Below, in pieces: positions 50,261 through 59,627 of a DNA stretch of 64,000 bases. A model generated the notes under the pieces. It ran no database searches. It saw only the letters and a program-made list of their open reading frames with translations, and was not told the DNA's origin. Position 1 is the stretch's first letter, and every line of letters begins with the position of its first letter. This stretch comes from Agromyces sp. 3263. Its GTDB lineage: Bacteria; Actinomycetota; Actinomycetes; Actinomycetales; Microbacteriaceae. Location: positions 2,728,001 to 2,792,000 of the forward strand of contig NZ_JAVDUV010000001.1 of NCBI RefSeq assembly GCF_031456545.1. The letters run 5' to 3'. The position numbers and the translations under genes were made by a program.

Positions 50261-51417
50261 TGACCGGATCGCCCTTCCTCGCGCTGCCCGGTGCCGTGCC
50301 CGCCGAGGGCGTCGACGTCGGCGTGCCCGGCCACTACGGCAACCCCATCGTCGAGCAGCGCCGCCTCGAGGGCGGGCAGGCGATCGTCGACCTCTCCGAC
50401 CGTGGGGTGCTCTCGGTCACGGGGCCCGACCGACTCAGCTGGCTGCACTCGATGGCGAGCCAGGCGCTCGACCGGCTCTCGCCCGGCGTCGCCGCTGAGG
50501 CGCTCTTCCTCGACGCGTCCGGTCGCATCGAGCACGTGGTGCACGTCGTCGACGACGGCGAGACCGCGTGGCTCATCGTCGAGGGCACGGATGCCGCCCC
50601 GCTGGCCGCCTTCCTCGACCGCATGCGGTTCATGCTGCGCGTCGAGGTCGCCGACCGATCGGGCGAGCTGGCGGTCGTCGCCGCGATGTCGTCGTCGGCC
50701 CTCGATGCCGCGGTGCCGGCGTACGCGCCGGCGGGGGTGCCGCTCGACTGGGCCGACCCGTGGTCGTCGCCGGCCCCGAACGCGCACCGCTACGCGGCCG
50801 ACGCCGGCCACCCGGCGTCCGACTGGCACTGGATCGAACGCATCGTGCCGCGCTCCGCGCTCGCCGAGGCGGCCGCCGCCGTACGGGCCGGTCGCGTGGC
50901 CGTGGCCGGCTCGCTCGCGGCCGAGGCGCTGCGCATCGCGGCGTGGCGGCCGAGGCTGGCGACCGAGGTCGACGAGCGGTCCATCCCGCACGAGCTCGAC
51001 TGGCTGCGCAGCGCGGTCGACCTCGGCAAGGGCTGCTACAAGGGGCAGGAGACCGTGGCCAAGGTGCTGAACCTCGGCCGGCCGCCGCGCCGCCTCGTGC
51101 TCCTGCACCTCGACGGCAGCGACACGGTGCTTCCCGCCCCGGGCGACGTCGTGGTGGGCGAGAAGGTGCGGCCCGAGCCCGCCGAGGGCGAGGCGCCCGA
51201 GCGACGCGAGGTCGGCCACGTCACCTCGAGCGCCATGCACCACGAGCTCGGCCCGGTGGCGCTCGCGGTCGTGAAGCGCGCGGTGCCCGCGGACCTGCCC
51301 CTCATCGTCGAGAGCCACGGCATCGACGTCGCCGCCGCACAGGTCGAGATCGTCCCCGCCGACGCCGGTGCCGCCGTCGACGTGCCCAGACTGCCGAGGC
51401 TCGGCATCCGCAAGTGA
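50260..51417 (+). CDS. YgfZ/GcvT-like folate-binding protein
   Basis: A 385-aa tetrahydrofolate-binding protein of the YgfZ/IBA57 family, which helps repair or assemble Fe-S clusters. The signature KGCYKGQETVAKV (around residue 263) is complete. The GcvT-like fold spans the whole length. It overlaps genes on both sides (TGATG and GTGA). Confidence 0.9.
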   Translation: MTGSPFLALPGAVPAEGVDVGVPGHYGNPIVEQRRLEGGQAIVDLSDRGVLSVTGPDRLSWLHSMASQALDRLSPGVAAEALFLDASGRIEHVVHVVDDGETAWLIVEGTDAAPLAAFLDRMRFMLRVEVADRSGELAVVAAMSSSALDAAVPAYAPAGVPLDWADPWSSPAPNAHRYAADAGHPASDWHWIERIVPRSALAEAAAAVRAGRVAVAGSLAAEALRIAAWRPRLATEVDERSIPHELDWLRSAVDLGKGCYKGQETVAKVLNLGRPPRRLVLLHLDGSDTVLPAPGDVVVGEKVRPEPAEGEAPERREVGHVTSSAMHHELGPVALAVVKRAVPADLPLIVESHGIDVAAAQVEIVPADAGAAVDVPRLPRLGIRK

Positions 51418-52493
51418 GCGCCTCGGGCCGGGTCGGCGCGCGCCTCGCGGCGGGCTCGATCCGGGTCCGCGACTCCCTTCCCGCGATCCTGCAGATCACG
51501 GTCACGGCCGTCGCGGCATACGCCTTCGCCTCACTCGTGCTCGGCCATGCGCAGCCGCTGATCGCGGCGATCGTCGCGATCACCGCGCTCGGCTTCGTGC
51601 GCGACGCGCGCCCGGTGCGGGTGCTCGAGACCGTGGTCGCGATGACGCTCGGCATCGTGCTCGCCGAGGTGCTGCTGCTCGCGTTCGGCGCCGGCATCTG
51701 GCAGTACGCGCTGGCACTGGCCCTCACGCTCGCGCTCGCGCGGCTGGTGTCGGCGAACGCGGCCTTCGCCATCGCGGCCGCCGTGCAGTGCTCGCTCGTC
51801 ATGCTCGTGCCCGCGCCCGCCGGTGGCCCGTTCGTGCGCACGGTCGACGCCATCGTGGGCGGGGCGTTCGCGCTCGCCGCCACGGCGATCATCCCGCGCG
51901 ACCCCTACCGCGCGGCCACGCGTGAGGGGCGTCGCCTCATCGACGAGCACGTGGCGGTGCTCGGCGAGCTCGCCGAAGCGCTGCGGTCGGGGAGCACGGA
52001 TGTGGCGGGCCGGGCGCTCTCGCGGGCCAGGGCGACGCAGCCGCTCGTCGAGGCGTGGATGGCGTCGGTCGACTCGGGACTCGCGATCGCGCGCGTCTCG
52101 CCGATCGTGCACCGGGCGAAGTTCGACCTCGAGCGCCAGCGGGTGATGCTCGGCGGGCTCGACCTCGCGACGAGGAACCTGCGCATCATCGCGCGCCGGA
52201 TCGAATGGGTGCTGCGCGACGGACGAGCCCGGCCCGAGGTCGCCGACGTGCACGCTCGCGTCGCGGTGGCGCTGGGACCCCTCGCCGACTCGATGCGCGA
52301 CGTGTCGGCGCAGCCGGTCGCGCGGCAGTCGTTCGCCGAGATCGCGCGCCATCTGGATCCCGTGGCGATCCTGCCCGACGGTCCGGTCGGCGACCGGAAC
52401 ACGATCACCGCGCTGCGGCCCTACCTCGTCGACCTGTTGACCGCGACCGGGCTCGACCTCGACGGGGCGCGGGAGCTGCTCCCCGCCGACTGA
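51414..52493 (+). CDS. FUSC-family aromatic acid exporter-like membrane protein
   Basis: A 359-aa protein with an N-terminal block of about five or six helices (residues 22-160: ILQITVTAVAAYAFASLVLG, AAIVAITALGFVRDARPV) and a C-terminal cytoplasmic helical region of about 190 residues. This is the ArAE/FUSC layout. GTG start overlaps the YgfZ stop. Substrate unknown. Confidence 0.78.
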   Translation: MSASGRVGARLAAGSIRVRDSLPAILQITVTAVAAYAFASLVLGHAQPLIAAIVAITALGFVRDARPVRVLETVVAMTLGIVLAEVLLLAFGAGIWQYALALALTLALARLVSANAAFAIAAAVQCSLVMLVPAPAGGPFVRTVDAIVGGAFALAATAIIPRDPYRAATREGRRLIDEHVAVLGELAEALRSGSTDVAGRALSRARATQPLVEAWMASVDSGLAIARVSPIVHRAKFDLERQRVMLGGLDLATRNLRIIARRIEWVLRDGRARPEVADVHARVAVALGPLADSMRDVSAQPVARQSFAEIARHLDPVAILPDGPVGDRNTITALRPYLVDLLTATGLDLDGARELLPAD

Positions 52494-52509
52494 GGCGGGA
52501 GGTCGGCGT

Positions 52510-53319
52510 TCAGACGGGCGCGACGGCGTCCCACGGCAAGGTGAGCTCCCCGAGGCGTGAGCGACGCGGCCCGCCGATCACGGGCCAGCCCTCGTGCCGG
52601 AGGGTGGCCACGGCGGCGATCCACCGCTGCGAACCGCCGTAGACCGACATCGGCGCGTGCACCCGCCAGGCGCGGTCGAGGGTCGCGAGCAGCTCGTGGA
52701 TGCGCTCGCCGGGCACGTTGCGGTGGATGAGCGCCTTCGGCAGCCGCTCGGCGACGATCGAGGGCCGCTCGAGGCCCGACCGGCGCAGGCTGATCGTGAA
52801 GGTGCGCGGCCCCTCGGCCGTGACGCCCACCCAGCTCGACACCCGGCCGAGTTCGTCGCAGGTGCCCTCGACCACGAGACCGCCGGGCGCGAGGCGCGCC
52901 GACATGCGCCGCCAGGCCTCGTCGACCTGGGCCTCGTCGTACTGCCGGAGCACGTTGAACGCGCGGATCACCGCGGGGCGGCGTGCGTCTGGCGTCGGCA
53001 CCTCGAAGCCGCCGAGGCCGAACGTGACGGGCAGGCCGGCGGGGAAGTGCCCGTCGCCGGCGCGCGTGCGGTCGAGCTGCTCGCGCGCGGTGCGGACCCG
53101 TGCCGGGTCGATCTCGAGCCCGAGCACCTCCACGTCGGGGCGCGACCGGATGAGGCGTGCGGCGAGCTCGAACGTCGTCACGGCGCTCGCGCCGAAACCG
53201 AGGTCGACGACGAAGGGGTCGGCGGCATGGCGGAGGGCGGGCTGCTCGGCGATCCACCGGTCGACGCGGCGCAGCCGGTTGGTGTTCGTCGTGCCGCGCG
53301 TGATCGATCCGACGGGCAT
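52510..53319 (-). CDS. SAM-dependent methyltransferase-fold protein
   Basis: A 269-aa protein with a Rossmann core. [19 protein letters not shown] is motif [19 protein letters not shown] is motif II with the acidic residue, and [21 protein letters not shown] follows motif IV. The substrate cannot be inferred. Convergent with the FUSC gene and divergent from gpmA. ATG at 53319 follows a GGGGG stretch. Confidence 0.77.
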   Translation of the reverse strand: MPVGSITRGTTNTNRLRRVDRWIAEQPALRHAADPFVVDLGFGASAVTTFELAARLIRSRPDVEVLGLEIDPARVRTAREQLDRTRAGDGHFPAGLPVTFGLGGFEVPTPDARRPAVIRAFNVLRQYDEAQVDEAWRRMSARLAPGGLVVEGTCDELGRVSSWVGVTAEGPRTFTISLRRSGLERPSIVAERLPKALIHRNVPGERIHELLATLDRAWRVHAPMSVYGGSQRWIAAVATLRHEGWPVIGGPRRSRLGELTLPWDAVAPV

Positions 53320-53395
53320 GCCCCCAAGTCTCGCAGCACGACGCCGGAGGTCTCGCAGGAGGGGTCGGGGATGCGCCGCGGCTAGGCTGTTCCCC

Positions 53396-54142
53396 ATGCC
53401 TCACACGCTCGTGCTGCTGCGCCACGGCAACAGCGAATGGAACCAGAAGAACCTGTTCACCGGATGGGTCGACGTGCGACTCAGCGAACTCGGCCTCCAG
53501 GAGGCGAAGCGTGCCGGCGAGCTCCTCGTCGAGCAGGGGGTGCTGCCCGACGTGCAGCACACCTCGGTGCTCACCCGCGCCATCCAGACCGCGAACATCG
53601 CCCTCGACGTCGCCGACCGCGCCTGGATCGACGTACGCCGATCCTGGCGGCTCAACGAGCGTCACTACGGCGCGCTGCAGGGGCTCGACAAGGCCGAGAC
53701 GCTGGAGAAGTACGGTCCCGAGCAGTTCCAGCTCTGGCGTCGATCCTTCGACGTCCCGCCGCCGGTGCTCGCCGACGATGCCGAGTGGTCGCAGGTCGGC
53801 GACCCGCGCTACGCCGACCTCGCCGACGACGAGCTGCCGCGCACCGAGTGCCTGAAGGACGTCATCGCGCGAATGCTCCCGTACTGGGAGTCGGACATCA
53901 TCCCCGACCTCGCCACCGGGAAGACGGTGCTGGTCACCGCCCACGGCAACTCGCTCCGCGCCCTCGTGAAGCACCTCGACGGGATCTCCGACGACGACAT
54001 CGCCGAGCTCAACATCCCCACCGGCATCCCGCTGGTCTACGACCTGGGCGACGACTACATGCCGCTCGAGCCCGGCCGCTACCTCGACCCCGAGGCCGCC
54101 GCGGCGGGCGCGGCCGCCGTCGCCGCCCAAGGCAAGAAGTAG
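53396..54142 (+). CDS. gpmA: 2,3-bisphosphoglycerate-dependent phosphoglycerate mutase
   Basis: Glycolytic enzyme converting 3- to 2-phosphoglycerate. The 248-aa protein has [20 protein letters not shown] with the phospho-His, [17 protein letters not shown], and [19 protein letters not shown] with the second His. TAGGCT at 53383-53388 lies 7 nt before the ATG and there is no ribosome site. The gpm-phoU-senX3-regX3 order matches M. tuberculosis gpm1-senX3-regX3. Confidence 0.96.
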   Translation: MPHTLVLLRHGNSEWNQKNLFTGWVDVRLSELGLQEAKRAGELLVEQGVLPDVQHTSVLTRAIQTANIALDVADRAWIDVRRSWRLNERHYGALQGLDKAETLEKYGPEQFQLWRRSFDVPPPVLADDAEWSQVGDPRYADLADDELPRTECLKDVIARMLPYWESDIIPDLATGKTVLVTAHGNSLRALVKHLDGISDDDIAELNIPTGIPLVYDLGDDYMPLEPGRYLDPEAAAAGAAAVAAQGKK

Positions 54143-54156
54143 CCGCACCGGCACAC

Positions 54157-54195
54157 GACGAAGGGCGGGGGATGCGACATCCCCCGCCCTTCGTC
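54157..54195. terminator. Bidirectional terminator between gpmA and phoU
   Basis: An 18-bp perfect stem (54157-54174 with 54178-54195) with a 3-nt loop, beginning GACGAAGGGCGGGGG, between convergent genes. Confidence 0.82.
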
Positions 54196-54209
54196 ATGCG
54201 CGTCTCGGC

Positions 54210-54878
54210 TCAGAGCGACGAGGCCGCCGACTTCTCGGGGTCCCAGTCGCCGGTCGCGAGGTACTGCACCATCTTCGCGATGGCCACCGCGTGGTCGGCG
54301 AACCGCTCGTGATACCGGCTCGCCAGCGTGGCGTCGACGGTGTCGACGGCCTCGCCCTTCCACTTCTCGCCCAGCACCCGGTCGAAGACCGAGAGGTGCA
54401 GCGCGTCGACCTTGTCGTCCTCGTTGCGGATCTCCTCGGCGAGGTTGACGTCCTCGCTGCGCAGGAGCTCGGCGAGCTTCTGCGAGATCTCGACGTCGAG
54501 CGCGCCCATCTCGGCGAAGGTGCCGCGGAGCGACTTGGGCACCACCTTGTCGGGGAACCGGTAGCGGGCGAGCTGCGAGATGTGCGTCGCCAGGTCGCCC
54601 ATGCGCTCGAGCGAGGCGCTGATGCGAAGCGCACTCACGACGATGCGGAGATCTCGGGCGACGGGCTGCTGCCGCGCGAGGATGGTGACCGCGTGCTCGT
54701 CGAGCGCCAACGTGGCCTGGTCGATGCGCGGGTCCTCGGCGATCACCTCTTCGGCCAGGCTCACGTCGGACTCGTTGAACGCCCGCGTGGCCTTCTCGAT
54801 CGAGATGGCCACGAGCTCGGCGATCTCGACGAGTCGGTCCTGCACCTCGCGCAGTTCCTGCTGGAACACCTCACGCAT
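54210..54878 (-). CDS. phoU: Phosphate signalling protein PhoU
   Basis: A 222-aa protein of two three-helix bundles. ASLERMGDLATHISQLAR and SRYHERFADHAVAIAKMVQYL carry the conserved metal-binding E/D-rich motifs of each half. PhoU couples the Pst transporter to the sensor kinase and holds it off when phosphate is plentiful. It is divergent from the sensor kinase across a candidate PHO-box array. Confidence 0.94.
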   Translation of the reverse strand: MREVFQQELREVQDRLVEIAELVAISIEKATRAFNESDVSLAEEVIAEDPRIDQATLALDEHAVTILARQQPVARDLRIVVSALRISASLERMGDLATHISQLARYRFPDKVVPKSLRGTFAEMGALDVEISQKLAELLRSEDVNLAEEIRNEDDKVDALHLSVFDRVLGEKWKGEAVDTVDATLASRYHERFADHAVAIAKMVQYLATGDWDPEKSAASSL

Positions 54879-54964
54879 GTGGAAATCCTTGTCTGTTCGG
54901 TCCGGCGCCGAAGCGCGCGCGGACGCACCGGTCTCATCCGGCCCCGGACATCATCCCCGCGACG

Positions 54965-55003
54965 GGTGAACAACAGGTACCGGGAGCCTGAACACTCGTT
55001 AAC
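54965..55003 (-). promoter_or_regulatory. Candidate PHO-box array between phoU and senX3
   Basis: Read on the minus strand, GTTAAC (55003-54998) is followed by GTTCAGG, GGTACC and finally a perfect GTTCACC (54971-54965), at about 10-11 nt steps. This would be a four-unit degenerate direct repeat as at phoP-regulated promoters, able to control both divergent genes. Confidence 0.5.
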
Positions 55004-55065
55004 CTACCGCCGGGGGGCCGGGCGCAGCGGGCGGAGCAGCCGATCGCACTGGTTAGGGTGAACCC

Positions 55066-56349
55066 ATGGACTCCATGTGGCTGGTGCTCACGGCGCTGGC
55101 CTTCGGCGTCTTCATCGGCGCCGCCTTCATGATCGTTCTGCACATCGCCGAACGGCGCGGATCGAGTGCGGCGCGGGTGGTCGCGCCCACCATCCCCGAC
55201 GGCATCGACCAGGTGCTCGAGGTGCTCGAGTCGGCGGGCGTCGTCCTCGATCCGTCGAACAACGTGCTCAGGGCCTCGCCCGGTGCCCTGGCCATGGGCC
55301 TCGTGCGCCAGCAGGCGCTCGTGCATCCCGAGCTCCTCGACCTCGTCGCCGGCGTGCGACGCACGGGTGAGGCCGTGGTCGAGGAGATCGACGTCGCGCG
55401 AGGTCCCTACGGCGAGGGCACCATCAGGCTGCGCGTCCGCGTGGCGCGCCTCGGCACCCGATTCGTCCTCCTCCTCGCCGAGGACCGCACCGAGGCGCAC
55501 CGGCTCGACGAGGTGCGACGCGACTTCGTCGCGAACATCAGCCACGAGCTGAAGACGCCGATCGCGTCGGTGAGCCTGCTCGCCGAGGCGCTCGACCAGG
55601 CGGCCGACGAGCCCGAGCAGGTGCGGCGCTTCGCCGGCCGGCTGACGGTCGAGGCGAGCCGCCTCGCGCACATCACGAGCGAGGTCATCGAGCTGTCGCG
55701 GCTGCAGGCGCGCGACGCCCTCCGACCCGACGTCCGCGTGCGCGTCGACGACGTGGTGGCGGCGGCGGTCGACCAGAACCGCGTGGTCGCGACGGCGAAG
55801 CACGTGGAGATCGCCGTGCGCACCTCCAACAAGGCCATCGTCTACGGCGACCGCTCGCTCATGATCGTGGCGGTGCACAACCTCATCGCCAACGCCATCG
55901 CGTACTCGAACGAGGGCGGCCGGGTGGGCGTCGGGGCGAAGGTGGTCGGCGACACGGTGGAGATCGCCGTCACCGACCAGGGCATCGGCATCGAGGGCGA
56001 CGACCTCGAGCGCGTCTTCGAGCGCTTCTACCGCGTCGACCAGGCCCGTTCGCGCAACACCGGCGGCACCGGGCTCGGACTCAGCATCGTGAAGCACACC
56101 GTGCAGAACCACGGCGGCGACGTGCGCGTGTGGTCGACGCCGGGTCGCGGCTCGACCTTCATCATCCGGCTGCCACGCGCCGAGGACGCGCTGCCCGCCG
56201 ACGGCCCCGAGCGAGTCCCCTCGCAGCCGAAGCAGCAGCCCGACCAGCCGCGCCCCGCGAGCTCGGGCAAGACCAGCGACCGCGCTGCCCGGAAGGGCGC
56301 CGACCGCGCCGCCCGTGTGGCCACCCCCGACCGAGGAGAACCGAGTTGA
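55066..56349 (+). CDS. senX3: Sensor histidine kinase SenX3/PhoR-like
   Basis: A 427-aa membrane kinase for phosphate sensing. One N-terminal helix (about residues 5-27), a PAS-like domain (about 45-140), the phospho-acceptor in FVANISHELKTPIASVSLL (His160), and an HATPase domain with NLIANAIAYS, DQGIGIEGDDLERVFERFYR and GTGLGLSIVKH. The C-terminal 60 residues are Lys/Arg/Pro-rich. TAGGGT lies 6 nt before the ATG (leaderless). Confidence 0.93.
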   Translation: MDSMWLVLTALAFGVFIGAAFMIVLHIAERRGSSAARVVAPTIPDGIDQVLEVLESAGVVLDPSNNVLRASPGALAMGLVRQQALVHPELLDLVAGVRRTGEAVVEEIDVARGPYGEGTIRLRVRVARLGTRFVLLLAEDRTEAHRLDEVRRDFVANISHELKTPIASVSLLAEALDQAADEPEQVRRFAGRLTVEASRLAHITSEVIELSRLQARDALRPDVRVRVDDVVAAAVDQNRVVATAKHVEIAVRTSNKAIVYGDRSLMIVAVHNLIANAIAYSNEGGRVGVGAKVVGDTVEIAVTDQGIGIEGDDLERVFERFYRVDQARSRNTGGTGLGLSIVKHTVQNHGGDVRVWSTPGRGSTFIIRLPRAEDALPADGPERVPSQPKQQPDQPRPASSGKTSDRAARKGADRAARVATPDRGEPS

Positions 56350-57026
56350 CCCGCATCCTGCTCGTCGAAGACGAGATCGCCCTCAGCGACCCGCTGAGCT
56401 TCCTACTGGAGCGCGAGGGCTACGAGGTGGTCGTCGCCGCGGACGGCCCGTCGGCCATCGCGGCGTTCGACCAGGACGGCGCGGACCTCGTGCTGCTCGA
56501 CCTGATGCTGCCCGGGCTGCCGGGCACCGAGGTGTGCCGGGAGCTGCGCACCCGCTCGACCGTGCCGATCATCATGGTCACCGCGAAGGACTCCGAGATC
56601 GACATCGTGGTGGGCCTCGAGCTCGGCGCCGACGACTACGTGACCAAGCCGTACTCGACGCGGGAGCTGCTCGCCCGGATTAGGGCCGTGCTCCGGCGCC
56701 GCATCGAGGTGGAGGACTTCGACGAGGCGATCCTCGAGGGCGGGCGCGTGCGCATGGACGTCGACCGGCACACGGTCGAGGTGGACGGCGACCCCGTGCC
56801 CATGCCGCTGAAGGAATTCGAGCTGCTCGAGCTGCTCATGCGCAATCCCGGCCGCGTGCTGACCCGCGGCCAGCTGATCGACCGGGTCTGGGGCTCCGAC
56901 TACTTCGGCGACACCAAGACGCTCGACGTGCACATCAAGCGCATCCGCTCGAAGATCGAGGCGGAGCCCTCGGAGCCCGTTCAGCTCGTCACCGTGCGGG
57001 GACTGGGCTACCGCTTCGAGGCCTGA
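56346..57026 (+). CDS. regX3: Response regulator RegX3/PhoP-like
   Basis: A 226-aa OmpR-family regulator. The receiver has LLVEDE, the phospho-acceptor Asp52 in LVLLDLMLPGLPG, and DDYVTKPYSTRELLARI; the winged helix has MPLKEFELLELLMRNPGRVL and WGSDYFGDTKTLDVHIKRIR. The TTG start overlaps the kinase stop (TTGA) with GGAGA upstream. It is the likely binder of the PHO boxes at pstS and phoU/senX3. Confidence 0.93.
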   Translation: MTRILLVEDEIALSDPLSFLLEREGYEVVVAADGPSAIAAFDQDGADLVLLDLMLPGLPGTEVCRELRTRSTVPIIMVTAKDSEIDIVVGLELGADDYVTKPYSTRELLARIRAVLRRRIEVEDFDEAILEGGRVRMDVDRHTVEVDGDPVPMPLKEFELLELLMRNPGRVLTRGQLIDRVWGSDYFGDTKTLDVHIKRIRSKIEAEPSEPVQLVTVRGLGYRFEA

Positions 57027-57054
57027 GCGACTGGGCGCCTCAGCGCCGACACGA

Positions 57055-57088
57055 CGAAGGGGCGGATGCCGCGGCATCCGCCCCTTCG
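57055..57088. terminator. Loop-less palindromic terminator built on the GGATGCCGC word
   Basis: CGAAGGGGCGGATGCCG (57055-57071) is the exact reverse complement of 57072-57088, a 34-bp perfect palindrome between the convergent regX3 and lipoprotein genes. Confidence 0.8.
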
Positions 57089-57100
57089 GAAGTCGGAGAC

Positions 57101-57586
57101 CTACTTGGAGGAGAGGTGGTTGTACTCGGCCAGGCGGGCGTCGAGGACGGGCACCTGCTTCTGGATGCCCTCGTTGTCGCCGTACTGGAAGTACATGGGG
57201 AGGAGCGCGCCGGGCATCGTGTCGATGCCCTCGAGCACGATCGGGTCGAGCACGTCGATGCCCTCGACCTCGTCGACGCCGAATGCCGCGGTGCCGCCGG
57301 CCTCGATCTCGACGGTCTGGGTGTCGCCCCCGCCCTCGCCGAACTGCACACCGAGCTCGACGTCGTCGTCGCCGTTGTTCACGACGGTCATCACGAGGAT
57401 GCCGTCCTCCCCGTCTTCGCTGACCACGAGCACGTTGCGCAGGTCGAGGTCGCCCACATCGACCGAGACGCCGTCGCTCGCGTCGTACTTCTCGGTCGTC
57501 GCCTGGTAGGTGAGCATCGAGCAGCCGCTCGCGCCCAGTGCGAGACCGAGGGCCAGAGCAGCGGATGCCGCGAGACGCGCCTTCAC
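57101..57586 (-). CDS. Small conserved lipoprotein of unknown function
   Basis: 161 aa. The signal peptide ends in LGASGC (lipobox; Cys22), followed by a compact acidic beta-rich domain (VVSEDGEDGILVMTVVNNGDD). Typical of surface lipoproteins next to carD in Microbacteriaceae by recollection; no motif suggests an activity. Divergent from carD. Confidence 0.75.
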   Translation of the reverse strand: MKARLAASAALALGLALGASGCSMLTYQATTEKYDASDGVSVDVGDLDLRNVLVVSEDGEDGILVMTVVNNGDDDVELGVQFGEGGGDTQTVEIEAGGTAAFGVDEVEGIDVLDPIVLEGIDTMPGALLPMYFQYGDNEGIQKQVPVLDARLAEYNHLSSK

Positions 57587-57693
57587 AGAACCTCCAAGTG
57601 CGAGCGTGCGCGCGAACGGATGCGAGCCCGCGCGAAGGGAATCGATCCGAGTGTAGCCTACGGCGGGAGCCCGTCCGGGGAGGGGTGGCGAAC

Positions 57694-57721
57694 CTTAGCA
57701 CGATCCGGAATGTGATATCCT
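57694..57721 (+). promoter_or_regulatory. carD promoter candidate
   Basis: CTTAGC/TTAGCA (57694-57700) and TATCCT (57716-57721) with about 15-16 nt between, in an unusually AT-rich patch for this window, 27 nt before the carD start. Confidence 0.5.
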
Positions 57722-57747
57722 GATAGTTGCCGAAAGGACATTCATTC

Positions 57748-58230
57748 ATGCTTTTTGAGGTTGGCGAAACCGTCGTTTACCCCCACCACGGAGCCGCAAC
57801 GATCACCGAGGTGAAGAAACGGATCATCAAGGGTGAAGAGAAGCTCTACCTCAAGCTGAACGTCACGCAGGGTGACCTCGTCATCGAGGTTCCCGCCGAG
57901 AACGTCGACCTCGTCGGCGTTCGTGACGTCATCGGCAAGGAAGGCCTCGACCGGGTCTTCGAGGTGCTGCGCGCACCCTTCACCGAAGAGCCGACCAACT
58001 GGTCGCGCCGCTACAAGGCGAACCTCGAGAAGCTCGCCTCGGGCGACGTGATCAAGGTCTCCGAGGTCGTACGCGACCTGTGGCGTCGTGACCAGGACCG
58101 CGGCCTGTCCGCTGGTGAGAAGCGGATGCTGGCCAAGGCTCGCCAGATCCTCATCTCCGAGCTCGCGCTCGCCGAGAAGACCGACGAGGAGCAGGCGTCG
58201 ACCGTGCTCGACGAGGTCCTCGCCTCCTAG
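57748..58230 (+). CDS. carD: CarD-family RNA polymerase-binding regulator
   Basis: A 160-aa essential-type global regulator that stabilises open promoter complexes. [20 protein letters not shown] starts the RNAP-interacting Tudor-like domain; the C-terminal helices include [16 protein letters not shown] and [19 protein letters not shown], which contact DNA near the -10 fork. ATG at 57748 with AAGGAC about 10 nt upstream. carD-ispDF-cysS-rlmB follows the mycobacterial order. Confidence 0.95.
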   Translation: MLFEVGETVVYPHHGAATITEVKKRIIKGEEKLYLKLNVTQGDLVIEVPAENVDLVGVRDVIGKEGLDRVFEVLRAPFTEEPTNWSRRYKANLEKLASGDVIKVSEVVRDLWRRDQDRGLSAGEKRMLAKARQILISELALAEKTDEEQASTVLDEVLAS

Positions 58231-58312
58231 GCTCGAACCCCGCGACGCCGTCGGCCCCAGGCCGGCGGCGTTCGCGCGCTCGTGGCCCGGTGACGCGCGC
58301 TACGCTCGTGCC

Positions 58313-59563
58313 ATGAGCGCGTCAAGGGTCGCCGTTATCGTCGTCGCCGCGGGCAGCGGCACCCGCCTGGGGCACTCGGAGCCCAAGGCGTTCGTGCCCC
58401 TCGGCGACGACACGATGCTGGGCGTCGCCCTCGATGCCGTGCTCGGCATGCGGGAGACGCCGCACGTCGTCATCGTGGCGCCCGCCGACCGCGTCGGCGA
58501 GACGCGAGAGCGCTTCGCCGGGGCCGCCGCCGCGGCATCCGCCCCGCTCGACGTGGTCGCCGGCGGGGCCACACGCCAGGCCTCGGTCGCCGCAGGGCTG
58601 GCGCTCGTGCCGCACGTCGTCGACACCGTGCTCGTGCACGATGCCGCCCGCCCGCTCACCCCGTCCATCGTCTTCGACGAGGTCGTCGCGGCGGTTCGCG
58701 CCCGCGGTCACGGGGTGGTTCCCGGCCTCGACGTGGTCGACACCATCAAGCGCGTCGGGCCGCACGGCCGGGTGGTGGAGACGGTCGACCGATCCGAGCT
58801 CGCCGCCGTGCAGACCCCGCAGGGGTTCCCGCGCTCCGCGCTGCAGGCCGCGTACGCCCGGGCCACCGAGGAGTACACAGATGACGCGGCGCTCGCGGCA
58901 TCCGCCGGCATCGCCGTCGACGTGGTGCCGGGCGACGCCCGCTCGTTCAAGGTGACCCTGCCCGCCGACCTCCGTCGTGCCGAGTCGATCGTCGCCGAGC
59001 GGGCTGCCGGTCGTTCACGGGCGGGGTCGGCGACGCCGGCGCGGGAGGCCGCCCAGCCCGCCGCCTCCGTCGACGCGGCGCGTCCACCGGTCGTGCGCAC
59101 CGGCACGGGCGTCGACGTGCACGCCTTCGCCGACGACCCGACCACGCCCATGTGGCTTGCCGGCCTCGCCTGGCCCGGGGAGCGCGGGCTCGCCGGGCAC
59201 AGCGACGGCGACGCGGCCAGCCACGCCATCTGCGACGCACTGCTCGCGGCGGCCGGCCTCGGCGACGTGGGCACCGTCTTCGGGACGAGCGACCCGCGAT
59301 TCGACGGCGCGCACGGCGAGGTCTTTCTCGCCGAGGTCGTGCGGCTGCTCCGCGGCGCCGGGTTCGCCGTCGGCAACGTGTCGGTGCAGGTCATCGGCAA
59401 CCGCCCCAAGCTCGCACCCCGCAGGGCCGAGGCCGAGGCGATGCTCTCGGGCATCCTCGGTGCGCCGGTGAGCCTGTCGGCCACGACCACCGACGGGCTC
59501 GGCTTCACCGGCCGGGGCGAGGGCATCGCGGCGATCGCGACCGCCCTCATCGTTCCCGCCTGA
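58313..59563 (+). CDS. ispDF: Bifunctional IspD/IspF isoprenoid enzyme
   Basis: A 416-aa fusion of two MEP-pathway enzymes. Residues 1-235 are the cytidylyltransferase IspD ([28 protein letters not shown]). Residues about 262-416 are the cyclodiphosphate synthase IspF ([49 protein letters not shown]). The two are separate genes in M. tuberculosis. TACGCT lies 6 nt before the ATG (leaderless). Confidence 0.95.
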   Translation: MSASRVAVIVVAAGSGTRLGHSEPKAFVPLGDDTMLGVALDAVLGMRETPHVVIVAPADRVGETRERFAGAAAAASAPLDVVAGGATRQASVAAGLALVPHVVDTVLVHDAARPLTPSIVFDEVVAAVRARGHGVVPGLDVVDTIKRVGPHGRVVETVDRSELAAVQTPQGFPRSALQAAYARATEEYTDDAALAASAGIAVDVVPGDARSFKVTLPADLRRAESIVAERAAGRSRAGSATPAREAAQPAASVDAARPPVVRTGTGVDVHAFADDPTTPMWLAGLAWPGERGLAGHSDGDAASHAICDALLAAAGLGDVGTVFGTSDPRFDGAHGEVFLAEVVRLLRGAGFAVGNVSVQVIGNRPKLAPRRAEAEAMLSGILGAPVSLSATTTDGLGFTGRGEGIAAIATALIVPA

Positions 59564-59627
59564 GGCCGCGCTCCGGCACGTGGCGTCCCCGACGTCGTCG
59601 GCGGGGGCTCGCCGGTAGGCTTGGCGG

